Both the position numbers and the translations under genes were made by a program. A stretch of DNA of 32,036 nucleotides from Bordetella parapertussis (lineage in GTDB: Bacteria > Pseudomonadota > Gammaproteobacteria > Burkholderiales > Burkholderiaceae_C): positions 1-32,036 of the forward strand of contig CAMDCZ010000024.1 in assembly GCA_945890735.1 (NCBI GenBank). Direction: 5' to 3'. The notes under the pieces are model-generated. The model did not search any database, had not been told where the DNA came from, and worked only from the letters and a program-made list of their open reading frames with translations. Shown here in pieces: positions 1 to 9,275 of the stretch (positions are counted from its first letter, which is position 1; every line of letters begins with the position of its first letter).

Positions 1-1
1 C

Positions 2-2194
2 CCAGGCGGCTTGATGGCGGTGACTTTCACCAACAAGGCCGCCAAAGAAATGCTGACCCGCTTGGGTGCGATGCTGCCTGTCAATGTGCGTGGCATGTGG
101 ATCGGCACCTTTCACGGCTTGTGCAATCGGTTTTTGCGGGCGCACTGGAAGCTGGCGAATTTGCCGCAGTCGTTTCAAATCCTGGACACGCAAGACCAGC
201 TTTCAGCCGTCAAGCGCTTGGTCAAACAGCACCACATCGATGACGAGCGTTTCCCGCCCAAACAACTGCAATGGTTCATCGCGGGCTGCAAAGAAGAAGG
301 CCAGCGACCCAAGGACGTGCCGGTGCGTGACCCTGAGACGCGTCAGAAGGTAGAGATCTACCAGCTCTACGAAGACCAATGCCAGCGCGAAGGCGTGGTG
401 GACTTTGGCGAGTTGATGCTGCGCAGCTATGAATTGCTGCGCGACAACGACGCCCTGCGCGAGCATTACCAACACCGTTTTCAACACATCTTGATTGACG
501 AGTTTCAAGACACCAACCGGTTGCAATATGCTTGGATCAAGCTGCTCACCGGGGCACACAGCGCGGTCTTGGCGGTGGGCGACGATGACCAAAGCATTTA
601 CGCTTTTCGCGGTGCGCGGGTGGGCAACATGGCTGACTTTGTGCGTGAATTTGAGGTCAAGCACCAAATCAAGCTCGAGCAAAACTACCGCAGCCACAGC
701 CATATCTTGGACACGGCCAACGAGCTGATCCAACACAACAAAACCCGTTTGGGCAAAAACCTGCACACCACCCAAGGCGCGGGTGAGCCGGTCCGGGTGA
801 TGGAGTCCACTGGCGATTTGGCCGAGGCCAATTGGATGGTGGAAGAAATCAAGCAACTGTTGCGTGACGGCCGTGATGGCGATGGCGAAAAAGGTGTGAC
901 CAGCCGCAGTGAAGTGGCCGTGCTTTACCGCAGCAACGCGCAAAGCCGGGTGATTGAAACCGCGCTGTTCAATGCCGCCATGCCATACCGTGTCTATGGC
1001 GGCTTGCGTTTTTTCGAGCGCGCCGAGATCAAAAACGCGCTGGCCTACCTGCGCTTGTTGGAAAACCCTCGCGACGACACCAGTTTCATGCGGGTGGTGA
1101 ATTTCCCACCGCGTGGCATCGGTGCGCGCAGCATCGAGCAATTGCAAGACGCGGCCCGCGCCCAAGGCTGCGCGCTGCATGATGCGGTCAGCCTGATCGC
1201 AGGCAAGGCCGGGGCCAATTTGTCCGCGTTTGTCGCCAAGCTCGATGTGCTGCGTGAGCAAACCCAAGGTCAGACGCTGCGGCAAATCATCGAACTGGTG
1301 CTCGACCACAGCCAGTTGGTTGAGCATTACCAAGCCGAGCGCGAAGGCGCAGACCGGGTGGAGAACTTGCAAGAGTTGGTGAACGCGGCCGAGAGTTTTG
1401 TGACCCAAGAAGGCTTTGGCAAAGATGCGGTGGCCTTGCCTGTGGACGAAGCTGTGCAAAGCCAAGCAGACTTTGCCGCTGCGCAAGCTGCCCTGGGGCA
1501 GGGCACACAAGCCGATGCCGAAACCGGAGAAACCTTGTCCCCTTTGGCTGCCTTTTTGAGCCATGCCGCCTTAGAGTCCGGCGACAACCAAGCGCAAGCG
1601 GGACAAGACGCGATCCAACTCATGACGGTGCATGCGGCCAAAGGGTTGGAGTTCGACTGCGTGTTCATCACTGGTTTGGAAGAAGGTTTGTTCCCCCATG
1701 AAAACGCCATGAGCGATTTCGATGGATTGGAGGAAGAGCGCCGCCTCATGTATGTCGCGATCACGCGGGCTCGCAAGCGCTTGTACCTGAGCCATTCGCA
1801 AACACGCATGTTGCACGGCCAGACCCGCTACAACATCAAGAGCCGATTTTTCGATGAGATGCCTGAGCACACCATGAAGTGGTTGACGCCCAAAACCGGT
1901 GTGCCGGCGCAGTCAGCTTGGGGTTCGCGTCCGTCAGGTTTTGGCCAAAGTGACAGCGCACGTGCCGGTTTTTACGGCGGCACACCACCACCTGTGCCGC
2001 AACGCGCGGCACCCCAAGCCAGTGGCCCCAACGCTTGGGTGCGTGCAGGCTTGCAGGTGTTTCACACCAAGTTCGGTGAAGGCACGGTGGTGTCTCTCGA
2101 GGGGGTGGGTGACGATGCGCGCGCGCAAGTCAAGTTCAGTCGCCACGGGGTCAAGTGGCTGGCCTTGTCAGTGGCCAAACTCACGCAGGTCTAG
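2..2194 (+). CDS. uvrD: UvrD/PcrA-type DNA helicase II (5' end cut by window)
   Basis: Superfamily 1A 3'-5' DNA helicase acting in nucleotide excision and mismatch repair. The reading frame is open from base 2, and the first visible residues (GGLMAVTFTNKAAKEM) are helicase motif Ia, so the Q motif and Walker A loop lie upstream of the window. Visible motifs in order are the Walker B DEFQDTN (about 496-516), the motif III region GDDDQSIYAFRG, motif IV QNYRSH, motif V TVHAAKGLEFD and motif VI YVAITRARKRLYLSH. The C-terminal tail, after a Gly/Pro-rich linker, has the FHTKFGEGTVV segment seen in UvrD/PcrA proteins rather than Rep. The ATG at base 11 is internal, not the start. Its TAG stop shares a CTAG palindrome with the stop of the convergent minus-strand gene, so the coding regions overlap by 4 bases. 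Confidence 0.95.
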   Translation, partial: PGGLMAVTFTNKAAKEMLTRLGAMLPVNVRGMWIGTFHGLCNRFLRAHWKLANLPQSFQILDTQDQLSAVKRLVKQHHIDDERFPPKQLQWFIAGCKEEGQRPKDVPVRDPETRQKVEIYQLYEDQCQREGVVDFGELMLRSYELLRDNDALREHYQHRFQHILIDEFQDTNRLQYAWIKLLTGAHSAVLAVGDDDQSIYAFRGARVGNMADFVREFEVKHQIKLEQNYRSHSHILDTANELIQHNKTRLGKNLHTTQGAGEPVRVMESTGDLAEANWMVEEIKQLLRDGRDGDGEKGVTSRSEVAVLYRSNAQSRVIETALFNAAMPYRVYGGLRFFERAEIKNALAYLRLLENPRDDTSFMRVVNFPPRGIGARSIEQLQDAARAQGCALHDAVSLIAGKAGANLSAFVAKLDVLREQTQGQTLRQIIELVLDHSQLVEHYQAEREGADRVENLQELVNAAESFVTQEGFGKDAVALPVDEAVQSQADFAAAQAALGQGTQADAETGETLSPLAAFLSHAALESGDNQAQAGQDAIQLMTVHAAKGLEFDCVFITGLEEGLFPHENAMSDFDGLEEERRLMYVAITRARKRLYLSHSQTRMLHGQTRYNIKSRFFDEMPEHTMKWLTPKTGVPAQSAWGSRPSGFGQSDSARAGFYGGTPPPVPQRAAPQASGPNAWVRAGLQVFHTKFGEGTVVSLEGVGDDARAQVKFSRHGVKWLALSVAKLTQV

Positions 2195-2970
2195 TCATCC
2201 AGCACGGTTTCATTGACAAAACAGGCGCGAAAACTGAAGTAACTGGAAGTGAAAAACATGGCCGCCAACAGCATCACGGCGGGCAGCATCAGCGCCATGG
2301 ACAGTTGGCCATCTTCCAGGATGATGCTGAGCATGCTCAACAGCAAACTGGTGGCAGCAAAAATACCCACCCAAGTCAAGACAAACATCACAAAAGCCCG
2401 CCAGTTGCTGATGCATGCCATCGCGCTGAAGAACAGGCTTTTGACCACCGGTTGGTCATGCCAGTGAACCAAGGCAGGGGCATGCCAAAAAAGCGCTGAC
2501 AACGGGAAATACATGACCATGGAGAAGATCGCTGCATTTTGGAAACCCTCATCCAAGACAAGGCTGTCATCCAGGGTTCCACCCAACAGGTACATGCGTG
2601 CAAAATCGCCGCCATCGAAAACCGCTGACAGCGATAAAACCACGAAGAACAGCAAGCCGTAGACGACACCCATGCCGAGCATGCGTTTGCTTTTTTCGCG
2701 ACCTTGCAAAAAAGCGATGAAGAGAATGCGCGGCATCGGAAACCGGCCCACGTCCGCTTCTCGCGCAGCGGCCATCAAACCCAGCGACAGTCCAGGCAGG
2801 ATGAGCAAACCCAGAAGCGTCCCCACGTAAGACAACATAGAGGACAAAGAAATCAAGCCGGTGAACAAAAAAAACAAACCGCTGAGCGCAAAAGGTTGTC
2901 GCCAAAAGGTTTTGATGCCTTGGCGAACCCAAGCGGTCCCGGTGCGGGCAGGAACGATGTGCAGTTTCAT
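2191..2970 (-). CDS. BPSS1780-type multipass inner-membrane protein, function unknown
   Basis: 259-residue hydrophobic protein. I place the start at the ATG ending at base 2970 (MKLHIVPARTGTAWVRQG). The frame is open further upstream, but that extension is Cys-rich, lies inside thrB and looks non-coding. The N-terminal pattern, an amphipathic 'G..W...G...F...P' segment followed by repeated membrane spans (about six), resembles the BPSS1780 family of uncharacterised betaproteobacterial membrane proteins; that assignment is from memory of the family. It begins 4 bases after the thrB stop codon, so the two are probably co-transcribed. No catalytic motif is visible. The stop codon overlaps the uvrD stop. 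Confidence 0.75.
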   Translation of the reverse strand: MKLHIVPARTGTAWVRQGIKTFWRQPFALSGLFFLFTGLISLSSMLSYVGTLLGLLILPGLSLGLMAAAREADVGRFPMPRILFIAFLQGREKSKRMLGMGVVYGLLFFVVLSLSAVFDGGDFARMYLLGGTLDDSLVLDEGFQNAAIFSMVMYFPLSALFWHAPALVHWHDQPVVKSLFFSAMACISNWRAFVMFVLTWVGIFAATSLLLSMLSIILEDGQLSMALMLPAVMLLAAMFFTSSYFSFRACFVNETVLDD

Positions 2971-2974
2971 GGGG

Positions 2975-3925
2975 TTAGAGTGTGACAGGGTCTGAAAGAC
3001 GTTTGTGCAACACCCTTTCAAAGTGGTCTGGGTCGTGTGCTTGCAGCATGCTGGCTTCTCGGGGCAAGTGGAAATCCCACAGGCGTGAAATCCAAAACCG
3101 CAATGCCGCAGCACGCAGCATCGGGTTAAACAACCGACGTTCAGCGGCCTGCAAGGGCCGCACTGCTTGGTAGGCTGCCAGCATGGCTTGCAGGCGCACA
3201 GGGTCCATGCCGCCGGTGTCCAGGTCAATGCACCAATCGTTGATGCACACACCCAGGTCAAACAACCAGTGGTCTACGCCTGCGAAATAAAAGTCAAACA
3301 CACCGCTCAAGGTGTCACCGACAAACATCACATTGTTGCGAAACGCGTCGGCATGCACCGGGCCGCGCGGCATGGCGGTGTAGGCAGACAGTCCACTGAC
3401 GTGGTTTTGAAACGCCAATTCATGGGACAGCAACTGGGTTTGTGCGTTGCTCAAAAAGGGCAGGATCTGCGGCACGGTTTCGTTCCACCAAGCCAAGCCA
3501 CGCAAATTCGGTTGCTGCTTTTCAAAGCCATGCGCTGCCAAGTGCATCTGCGCCAGGGTGCTGCCCATGGCAGCGCAATGCACGGCTTGCGGCGCCAGCT
3601 GGGACTCGCCCATCAAGCGGTTCACCACCGCAGCGGGTTTGTCCAGCAGGGTCAACAAAATATCACCTTGATGGTTGGACTGCGGATCGGGCACCGCGAT
3701 GCCCTGCTCGGCCAGGTGCTTCATCAGATACAAATAAAACGGCAATTGCGCATGGCTCAGGCGCTCGAAAACCGTCAGCACGTATTCGCCTTGGTCGGTG
3801 GTCAGAAAATAATTGGTGTTTTCAATCCCGCTGCTGATGCCTTTCAAAGACACCAATTCCCCAATGCGCAATTGCGTGAGCAAATCGCGGGCAAGCTGTT
3901 CGGGAACTTCTGTGAAAACGGCCAT
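2975..3925 (-). CDS. thrB: Homoserine kinase, APH-fold type (ThrB)
   Basis: Phosphorylates L-homoserine to O-phosphohomoserine in threonine biosynthesis, in the cytoplasm. The 316-residue protein starts MAVFTEVPEQLARDLL. It has the aminoglycoside-phosphotransferase fold signature: a GISSGIENTNYFL loop near the N-terminus, the Brenner-type catalytic loop VHADAFRNNVMF (His, Asp and Asn in register) and a metal-binding FDFYFAG segment. This is the homoserine kinase type common in beta- and alphaproteobacteria, not the GHMP-type ThrB of E. coli. I chose the ATG ending at 3925; the longer frame up to 3979 adds residues that do not look conserved. It is divergent from polA across about 60 bases, which must hold both promoters. 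Confidence 0.92.
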   Translation of the reverse strand: MAVFTEVPEQLARDLLTQLRIGELVSLKGISSGIENTNYFLTTDQGEYVLTVFERLSHAQLPFYLYLMKHLAEQGIAVPDPQSNHQGDILLTLLDKPAAVVNRLMGESQLAPQAVHCAAMGSTLAQMHLAAHGFEKQQPNLRGLAWWNETVPQILPFLSNAQTQLLSHELAFQNHVSGLSAYTAMPRGPVHADAFRNNVMFVGDTLSGVFDFYFAGVDHWLFDLGVCINDWCIDLDTGGMDPVRLQAMLAAYQAVRPLQAAERRLFNPMLRAAALRFWISRLWDFHLPREASMLQAHDPDHFERVLHKRLSDPVTL

Positions 3926-3987
3926 GGAATGGGGGTGTGAGACAGCAAATGCCAAAGAAAGCCGAGATTGTAGGCACAATCCTCGTC

Positions 3988-6762
3988 ATGCAAGACACAC
4001 ACACCCTGTTGCTGGTTGACGGTTCCAGCTACTTATACCGCGCCTTTCATGCCATGCCTGATTTGCGTGCCGACCGCAATGACCCAACCAGCCAGGCCAC
4101 GGGCGCGATCCGCGGCATGGTCAACATGTTGCAAAGCTTGCGCCGCGAATACCCCACGCAACACGCCGTGTGCGTTTTTGACGCCAAAGGACCGACCTTT
4201 CGCGACGAGATCTATCCGGCTTACAAAGCCACGCGCTCGCCCATGCCCGACGATTTGCGCAGCCAAATCGAGCCCATTCACCGTTTGGTTCGCTTGCTGG
4301 GTTGGCCGTTGCTGGATGTACCTGGTGTCGAAGCCGATGACGTGATCGCCACCTTGGCGCATGTGGCGGCCCAGCAAGGCATGCAAGTGGTGGTCTCCAG
4401 CGGGGACAAGGACTTGAGTCAGTTGGTCAACGAGCGCATCACCATCATCGACACCATGAATGGCAAAAAGCGAGATGTGGCGGGTGTGACCGAAGAGTTT
4501 GGCGTGCCGCCTTCGCTCATGATCGATTACCAAACCTTGGTGGGTGACACCGTGGACAACGTGCCAGGCGTGGCCAAAGTAGGGCCGAAAACCGCGGCCA
4601 AATGGCTCAACGAATACGGCTCACTCGACGCCTTGCTGGCGCGGTCGGACGAGATCAAGGGGGTGGCCGGTGAGAACCTGCGCCAAGCGGTGGATTGGTT
4701 GCCCACAGGTCGTCGGTTGGTGACCATGAAGACCGATTGCGATTTGCAAACCCATGTGCCTGGTTGGCCTGCCCTCGATGGCGTGTTGATGCAAGTGCCA
4801 GACGAAGCAGGCCTCTTGGATTTCTACCAGCAGCATGGCTTCAAAGGCTTGGTGACCGGTCTGTCGGGCGGCGCAGCATCCCCCAAAGCGACACCGACGG
4901 CAGGTGGCGCCGACGAGGTGGGCGTGTTGTTCGACCAACCCGCTCCGGCGGTCACGCTGGCAGTGGCCTACGAGACCGTGCTGGACTGGGCGAGTTTTGA
5001 CCGTTGGCTGGCCAAGCTAGACCAGGCCGAATTGGTGGCATTGGACACGGAAACCACCTCGCTGGTCGAGATGCAAGCGCAGCTCGTGGGCATCAGCCTG
5101 TGCGTGGCCCCAGGTGAGGCGGCTTACATCCCAGTCGGTCACAACGCAGCGGACGCGCCTGCGCAATTGCCAATCGATCAGGTCTTGCACAAACTCAAGC
5201 CTTGGTTGGAAAGCCCGCTCAAGCACAAGCTGGGTCAGCACATCAAGTATGACCGCCATGTGTTGGCCAACCACGGCATCGAGGTGCAGGGCTATGTGCA
5301 CGACACCATGTTGCAAAGCTATGTGCTGGAAGTGCACAAGCCGCATGGTCTGGAGAGCCTGGCTTTGCGTCATTTGGGCCGCCAAGGTCTGTCCTTTGAA
5401 GACTTGTGCGGCAAAGGTGTTCACCAAATTTCATTTGCGCAAGTCGATGTCACGCAAGCCGCGCATTACGCTTGCGAAGACGCTGACTTCACCCTGGGCG
5501 TGCACCAGCGCTTGTGGCCGCTGCTGCAAGCCGATGACAAGCTCAACTTCATTTACCAACTCGAGATCCACAGCAGCGAAGCCCTGTTTCGCATCGAACG
5601 CAACGGCGTGTTGATTGACGCACCGACCTTGGCTGCGCAAAGCCACAGCTTGGGTCAGCGCATCATGCAACTCGAGCAAGACGCTTATGAGATCGCAGGT
5701 CAACCCTTCAACCTGGCCAGCCCCAAGCAACTCGGCGACATCTTTTTCGACAAATTGGGTCTGCCGGTCATCAAAAAAACCGCTACCGGCGCGCGCAGCA
5801 CCGATGAAGAAGTGCTGGAGAAATTGGCCGAGGACTACCCGCTGCCCGCCAAAATTTTGGCGCACCGTTCTTTGAGCAAACTCAAAGGCACTTACACCGA
5901 CAAACTTGCACTCTTGGCCAACCCTGGCACGGGCCGCGTGCACACGCATTACGCGCAGGCGGTGGCGGTCACCGGACGCTTGTCCAGCAATGACCCGAAT
6001 TTGCAAAACATCCCGATCCGAACGCCCGAGGGACGCAAGGTCCGCGAGGCCTTCGTCGCGCCTGCCGGTTTCATGATTGCCAGCGCCGACTACAGCCAAA
6101 TCGAGTTGCGCATCATGGCGCACATCAGTGAAGACGCGGCCTTGCTCAAGGCGTTCCATGATGGCTTGGATGTGCACAAAGCCACGGCTGCCGAAATTTT
6201 TGGTTTGACCCCAGAGACGGTCAGCAGCGAGCAAAGGCGTTACGCCAAGGTGATCAACTTCGGATTGATTTACGGCATGAGTGCCTTTGGCTTGGCCAAG
6301 GCTTTGGGCATTGACAACAACGCTGCCAAAAACTACATCGAGCGTTATTTCCAACGCTTTGCCGGTGTCAAGCGTTACATGGACGACACCCGCGCCCAGG
6401 CCAAAGCCCAGGGCTATGTGCAAACCGTGTTTGGCAGGCGTTTGTATTTGCCTGAAATCAATTCACCCAATGGCCCACGCCGCGGGGGTGCCGAGCGGGC
6501 GGCGATCAACGCGCCCATGCAAGGCACGGCCGCCGACTTGATCAAGCTCAGCATGGTCAAAGTGCAAGAGGTGTTGGACGCGCAGCACAAGGGCACGCGG
6601 ATGATCATGCAGGTCCATGACGAACTCGTGTTCGAGGTGCCCGAGGCTGAGGTGGGCTGGTTGACCACCGAGGTACCGCGCTTGATGGCTAGCGTGGCCG
6701 ACCTCAAAGTGCCTTTGCTCGCCGAGGTGGGCGTGGGTGCCAACTGGGACCAGGCCCACTAG
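3988..6762 (+). CDS. polA: DNA polymerase I
   Basis: 924-residue full-length Pol I for Okazaki-fragment processing and repair synthesis. The start is the ATG at 3988 (MQDTHTLLLVDGSSYLYRAF); a GTG at 3937 in the same frame adds 17 residues that precede the conserved 5'-nuclease N-terminus. Residues 1 to about 290 form the FEN-type 5' nuclease. The 3'-5' exonuclease domain keeps its acidic pair in LDTETTSL (D353, E355), so proofreading should be intact. The polymerase domain has motif A DYSQIELR (D701), motif B RRYAKVINFGLIYG and motif C QVHDELVFEV (H877, D878, E879). Length and motif spacing match E. coli Pol I. It has no co-directional close neighbour downstream (about 100 bases to the next gene). 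Confidence 0.97.
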   Translation: MQDTHTLLLVDGSSYLYRAFHAMPDLRADRNDPTSQATGAIRGMVNMLQSLRREYPTQHAVCVFDAKGPTFRDEIYPAYKATRSPMPDDLRSQIEPIHRLVRLLGWPLLDVPGVEADDVIATLAHVAAQQGMQVVVSSGDKDLSQLVNERITIIDTMNGKKRDVAGVTEEFGVPPSLMIDYQTLVGDTVDNVPGVAKVGPKTAAKWLNEYGSLDALLARSDEIKGVAGENLRQAVDWLPTGRRLVTMKTDCDLQTHVPGWPALDGVLMQVPDEAGLLDFYQQHGFKGLVTGLSGGAASPKATPTAGGADEVGVLFDQPAPAVTLAVAYETVLDWASFDRWLAKLDQAELVALDTETTSLVEMQAQLVGISLCVAPGEAAYIPVGHNAADAPAQLPIDQVLHKLKPWLESPLKHKLGQHIKYDRHVLANHGIEVQGYVHDTMLQSYVLEVHKPHGLESLALRHLGRQGLSFEDLCGKGVHQISFAQVDVTQAAHYACEDADFTLGVHQRLWPLLQADDKLNFIYQLEIHSSEALFRIERNGVLIDAPTLAAQSHSLGQRIMQLEQDAYEIAGQPFNLASPKQLGDIFFDKLGLPVIKKTATGARSTDEEVLEKLAEDYPLPAKILAHRSLSKLKGTYTDKLALLANPGTGRVHTHYAQAVAVTGRLSSNDPNLQNIPIRTPEGRKVREAFVAPAGFMIASADYSQIELRIMAHISEDAALLKAFHDGLDVHKATAAEIFGLTPETVSSEQRRYAKVINFGLIYGMSAFGLAKALGIDNNAAKNYIERYFQRFAGVKRYMDDTRAQAKAQGYVQTVFGRRLYLPEINSPNGPRRGGAERAAINAPMQGTAADLIKLSMVKVQEVLDAQHKGTRMIMQVHDELVFEVPEAEVGWLTTEVPRLMASVADLKVPLLAEVGVGANWDQAH

Positions 6763-6780
6763 GCTGGTTGTTGCACCAGC
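6763..6780 (+). other. Small hairpin after polA, weak terminator candidate
   Basis: Directly after the polA TAG there is a 6-bp inverted repeat, GCTGGT and ACCAGC, around a 6-base loop (6769-6774). It is followed by G+C-rich sequence including the perfect palindrome CCCAGGCCTGGG (6786-6797), and no T-run follows. It could help end polA transcription in a Rho-dependent way, but it is not a classical intrinsic terminator. Confidence 0.25.
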
Positions 6781-6861
6781 GCGGCCCCAGGCCTGGGTCG
6801 GCTCAGCGCATAATCCCCAGGTTTTGCAAGGAATTGTTCCAACTTACCCCGGAAAGAACGC

Positions 6862-7713
6862 ATGAACTCCAAATTTGTCACCGACAGGCGCACCTGGCTG
6901 AAAACCGCAGTGGGGGTGGGCTACGCCGCTGCTGCCTGGCCGGTGATGGCACAAACCGCGGTGAAAACCTCGGGCGAGGGTTTGGTCCATGGCGAAGTGA
7001 TGGTGGACGTAGCGGGCTTTCAAATGCCCGCCTACCGAAGTGCGCCAGCGGGCAAATCCAACTTGCCTGTGGTGTTGGTGGTGTCTGAAATTTTCGGGGT
7101 GCACGAATACATCGCCGATGTGACCCGCCGTTTGGCCCACCAGGGCTACTTGGCGATCGCGCCCGAGTTGATGGTGCGTCAAGGTGACCCCGGCAGTTAC
7201 GGCGAAATCGGCAAGCTGATCACCGAGGTGGTCTCCAAGGTGCCCGATGCACAGGTGATGAACGACTTGGATGCCTGTGTGGCATGGGCAGCCAAAAACG
7301 GCGGTGACACCCGCAAACTTGGGATCACCGGTTTTTGCTGGGGTGGGCGCATCACTTGGCTGTACGCTGCACACAACCCCGCCCTCAAAGCCGGCGTGGC
7401 CTGGTATGGCCGCTTGCTGGGCCAAAGCTCTGCAGTCACACCCCGCCAGCCGATCGATCTGGCCGCGTCCATGCACGCGCCAGTGCTGGGCTTGTACGGT
7501 GGTGCTGACAGTGGCATACCGGTGGACAACATCGAGACCATGAAAAACGCATTGCGCCAAGGCAGCGCACCCGCCCAAGCCAGTGCTTTTCAGGTCTACC
7601 CAGATGCGCCGCATGCATTCCATGCCGACTACCGGCCAAGCTATCGCCAGGCGGCAGCCCAAGACGGTTGGTCTCGGATGCTGGCTTGGTTCAAGCAGCA
7701 GGGGCTGGTTTGA
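6862..7713 (+). CDS. Tat-exported dienelactone hydrolase family protein
   Basis: 283-residue alpha/beta hydrolase. The N-terminus (TDRRTWLKTAVGVG, then a hydrophobic stretch ending AWPVMA) is a twin-arginine signal peptide with likely cleavage after residue 30, so the enzyme should be periplasmic. The dienelactone hydrolase catalytic set is visible: E76 in SEIFGV, nucleophile C159 in GFCWGG, D216 in GGADSGIP and H251 in PHAF. Cytoplasmic members hydrolyse dienelactone in chlorocatechol breakdown. Exported paralogs are common in Burkholderiales, and their substrate is usually unknown, so I do not assign one. It has its own upstream gap of about 100 bases and is followed after about 40 bases by the ZIP transporter gene. 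Confidence 0.88.
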   Translation: MNSKFVTDRRTWLKTAVGVGYAAAAWPVMAQTAVKTSGEGLVHGEVMVDVAGFQMPAYRSAPAGKSNLPVVLVVSEIFGVHEYIADVTRRLAHQGYLAIAPELMVRQGDPGSYGEIGKLITEVVSKVPDAQVMNDLDACVAWAAKNGGDTRKLGITGFCWGGRITWLYAAHNPALKAGVAWYGRLLGQSSAVTPRQPIDLAASMHAPVLGLYGGADSGIPVDNIETMKNALRQGSAPAQASAFQVYPDAPHAFHADYRPSYRQAAAQDGWSRMLAWFKQQGLV

Positions 7714-7752
7714 TTTTTCTCCGTATGCAAGCATGCAAGTAAGCAGGTTGCC

Positions 7753-8571
7753 ATGAACATCACGCTTTGGGCCACCATTGCAGGTACTTTGGGCGCCGGC
7801 GTAGGCAGTGTGTTGTTGGCCGCTGTTTTTTCGCGCGCACTTTTGGGGCGCTTCACCCAACACCTCTTGAGTTTGGCTGCGGGGGCATTGCTGGCCACTG
7901 CCTTCATGCACCTGTTGCCCGAAGCTTTTGAGTCAGACATCACGCCTCATGTGCTGTTCATGACCTTGTTGCTGGGCTTGGTGTTTTTCTTTTTGTTGGA
8001 CAAAGCCGAGTTGTGGCATCACGGCCACGAACACGGCCACGACCACGACCATGGCCAAGAAAGCCATGGACACACGCACGATCACCATGGGGATGATGCG
8101 CATGCCGCGGACAAAGGCTTTGCCGGCAGCTGGGCGGTCTTGGCCGGTGACAGCGTGCATGCTTTTGGCGATGGCATTTTGGTGGCTGCTGCGTTCATGA
8201 CCGACATCCGCTTGGGTGCAGCCGCATCCGTGGCTGTGCTGGCCCATGAAATCCCACACCACATGGGCGACTTGGCCGTGTTGCAACGCGGCTTTGGACA
8301 AGGCCGGGGTGCCTTGCTCAAGCTGTGCATGGCCGGTGGCGTCACCGTGCTGGGTGGCTTGCTGGGTCATTTTTTGATCGAAGGCCACGAGGCTTGGTTG
8401 CCCTTTTTGTTGGTGGTGGCCAGCAGCAGCTATGTCTATGTGGCGCTGGCAGACCTGATTCCTCAATTGCAAAAACGCTTGTCTGCGCCGGCGACCGCGA
8501 TGCAAGTGCTGTGGTTGTTTGCAGGGATTGCCCTCGTGACCGCTGCCACCGAATTGATGCACATCCATTGA
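7753..8571 (+). CDS. ZIP family divalent metal transporter
   Basis: 272-residue integral membrane protein, predicted to move Zn2+ or related cations across the inner membrane. It shows the ZIP layout. Three N-terminal spans (GALLATAFMHLLPEAF in the second) are followed by a cytoplasmic histidine-rich loop (repeated HGH/HDH, bases about 8021-8110). The metal-site helices come next, with HAFGDGILVAAAF (TM4) and LAHEIPHHMGD (TM5), then three more spans ending near TELMHIH. The nitroreductase gene starts 9 bases after its stop, so they may form an operon. Metal specificity cannot be read from the sequence. Confidence 0.92.
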   Translation: MNITLWATIAGTLGAGVGSVLLAAVFSRALLGRFTQHLLSLAAGALLATAFMHLLPEAFESDITPHVLFMTLLLGLVFFFLLDKAELWHHGHEHGHDHDHGQESHGHTHDHHGDDAHAADKGFAGSWAVLAGDSVHAFGDGILVAAAFMTDIRLGAAASVAVLAHEIPHHMGDLAVLQRGFGQGRGALLKLCMAGGVTVLGGLLGHFLIEGHEAWLPFLLVVASSSYVYVALADLIPQLQKRLSAPATAMQVLWLFAGIALVTAATELMHIH

Positions 8572-8580
8572 AAGTCACCC

Positions 8581-9255
8581 ATGGAATTTTCCGAACTCAT
8601 CAAAGCCCGTAAAAGCATTCGCGGCTATTTGCCCAAGCCCGTTCCTCGTGAGGTCATCGAGGAAATCATCGAGGTGGCCAAGTGGGCTCCTTCCAGCATG
8701 AACACCCAGCCTTGGTATGTGCATGTGGTGACGGGCGAGCCCTTGGATCGCATCCGCCAAGGCAACTCAGACAACATGATGAATGGCGTGCCACCGAAAC
8801 GCGACTTCCCCATGAAAGAAGAATACGAGGGCATCCACCGCAGACGTCAGGTGGACATTGCCATTCAGTTGTTCGAGGTCATGGGCATTGCGCGTGACGA
8901 TAAAGCACGCCGCACCGATTGGGTGATGCGTGGCTTTCGGCAGTTTGATGCACCGGTGTCATTGGTCTTGACCTACGACAAGTACCTGGAGCCCGCCGCC
9001 ATCAGCCAGTTTGATTTGGGTGCGTTTTCACACGCGATCGTGTTGGCCGCATGGGAGCGTGGCTTGGGTTGCGTGATCAACGGCCAGGGCATCATGCAAT
9101 CCAAGGTGGTGCGTGAGCACGCCCAGATTCCAGACGATCAAAACATCATGATCTGCATTGCCATGGGCTACCCGGATGAGGACTTCGTGGCCAACCAGGT
9201 CAAGTCGGTTCGGGAAGACAAAACCAGCTTTGTGCGTTACGTGGGCTTTCACTGA
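8581..9255 (+). CDS. Nitroreductase family FMN-dependent oxidoreductase
   Basis: 224-residue flavoprotein of the NfsB/Frp fold. The N-terminus (FSELIKARKSIRGYLPKPVP) is the canonical phosphate-contacting segment, with R11 and S13-R15 expected to bind the FMN phosphate. It is followed by WAPSSMNTQPW, another FMN contact. The C-terminal half contains the FSHAIVLAAWERGLGC helix and the IAMGYPDEDF loop typical of the family. Expected reaction is NAD(P)H-dependent reduction of nitroaromatics, quinones or another activated substrate; the real substrate is not predictable. It lies immediately downstream of the ZIP gene and is convergent with the HupE/UreJ-like gene across about 20 bases. Confidence 0.9.
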   Translation: MEFSELIKARKSIRGYLPKPVPREVIEEIIEVAKWAPSSMNTQPWYVHVVTGEPLDRIRQGNSDNMMNGVPPKRDFPMKEEYEGIHRRRQVDIAIQLFEVMGIARDDKARRTDWVMRGFRQFDAPVSLVLTYDKYLEPAAISQFDLGAFSHAIVLAAWERGLGCVINGQGIMQSKVVREHAQIPDDQNIMICIAMGYPDEDFVANQVKSVREDKTSFVRYVGFH

Positions 9256-9275
9256 TCATGCGGGCCTGTCGGTTT

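Noticed and set aside
203..1564. 453-codon minus-strand ORF opposite uvrD
   Set aside because: Lies fully antisense to clear UvrD motifs and its translation has no recognisable domain; a by-product of G+C-rich codon use.
5431..6423. 330-codon minus-strand ORF opposite polA
   Set aside because: Antisense to the polymerase domain motifs; no family resemblance.
6786..6797. CCCAGGCCTGGG palindrome after polA as an intrinsic terminator
   Set aside because: No T-run and no loop; only a simple palindrome, so not annotated on its own.
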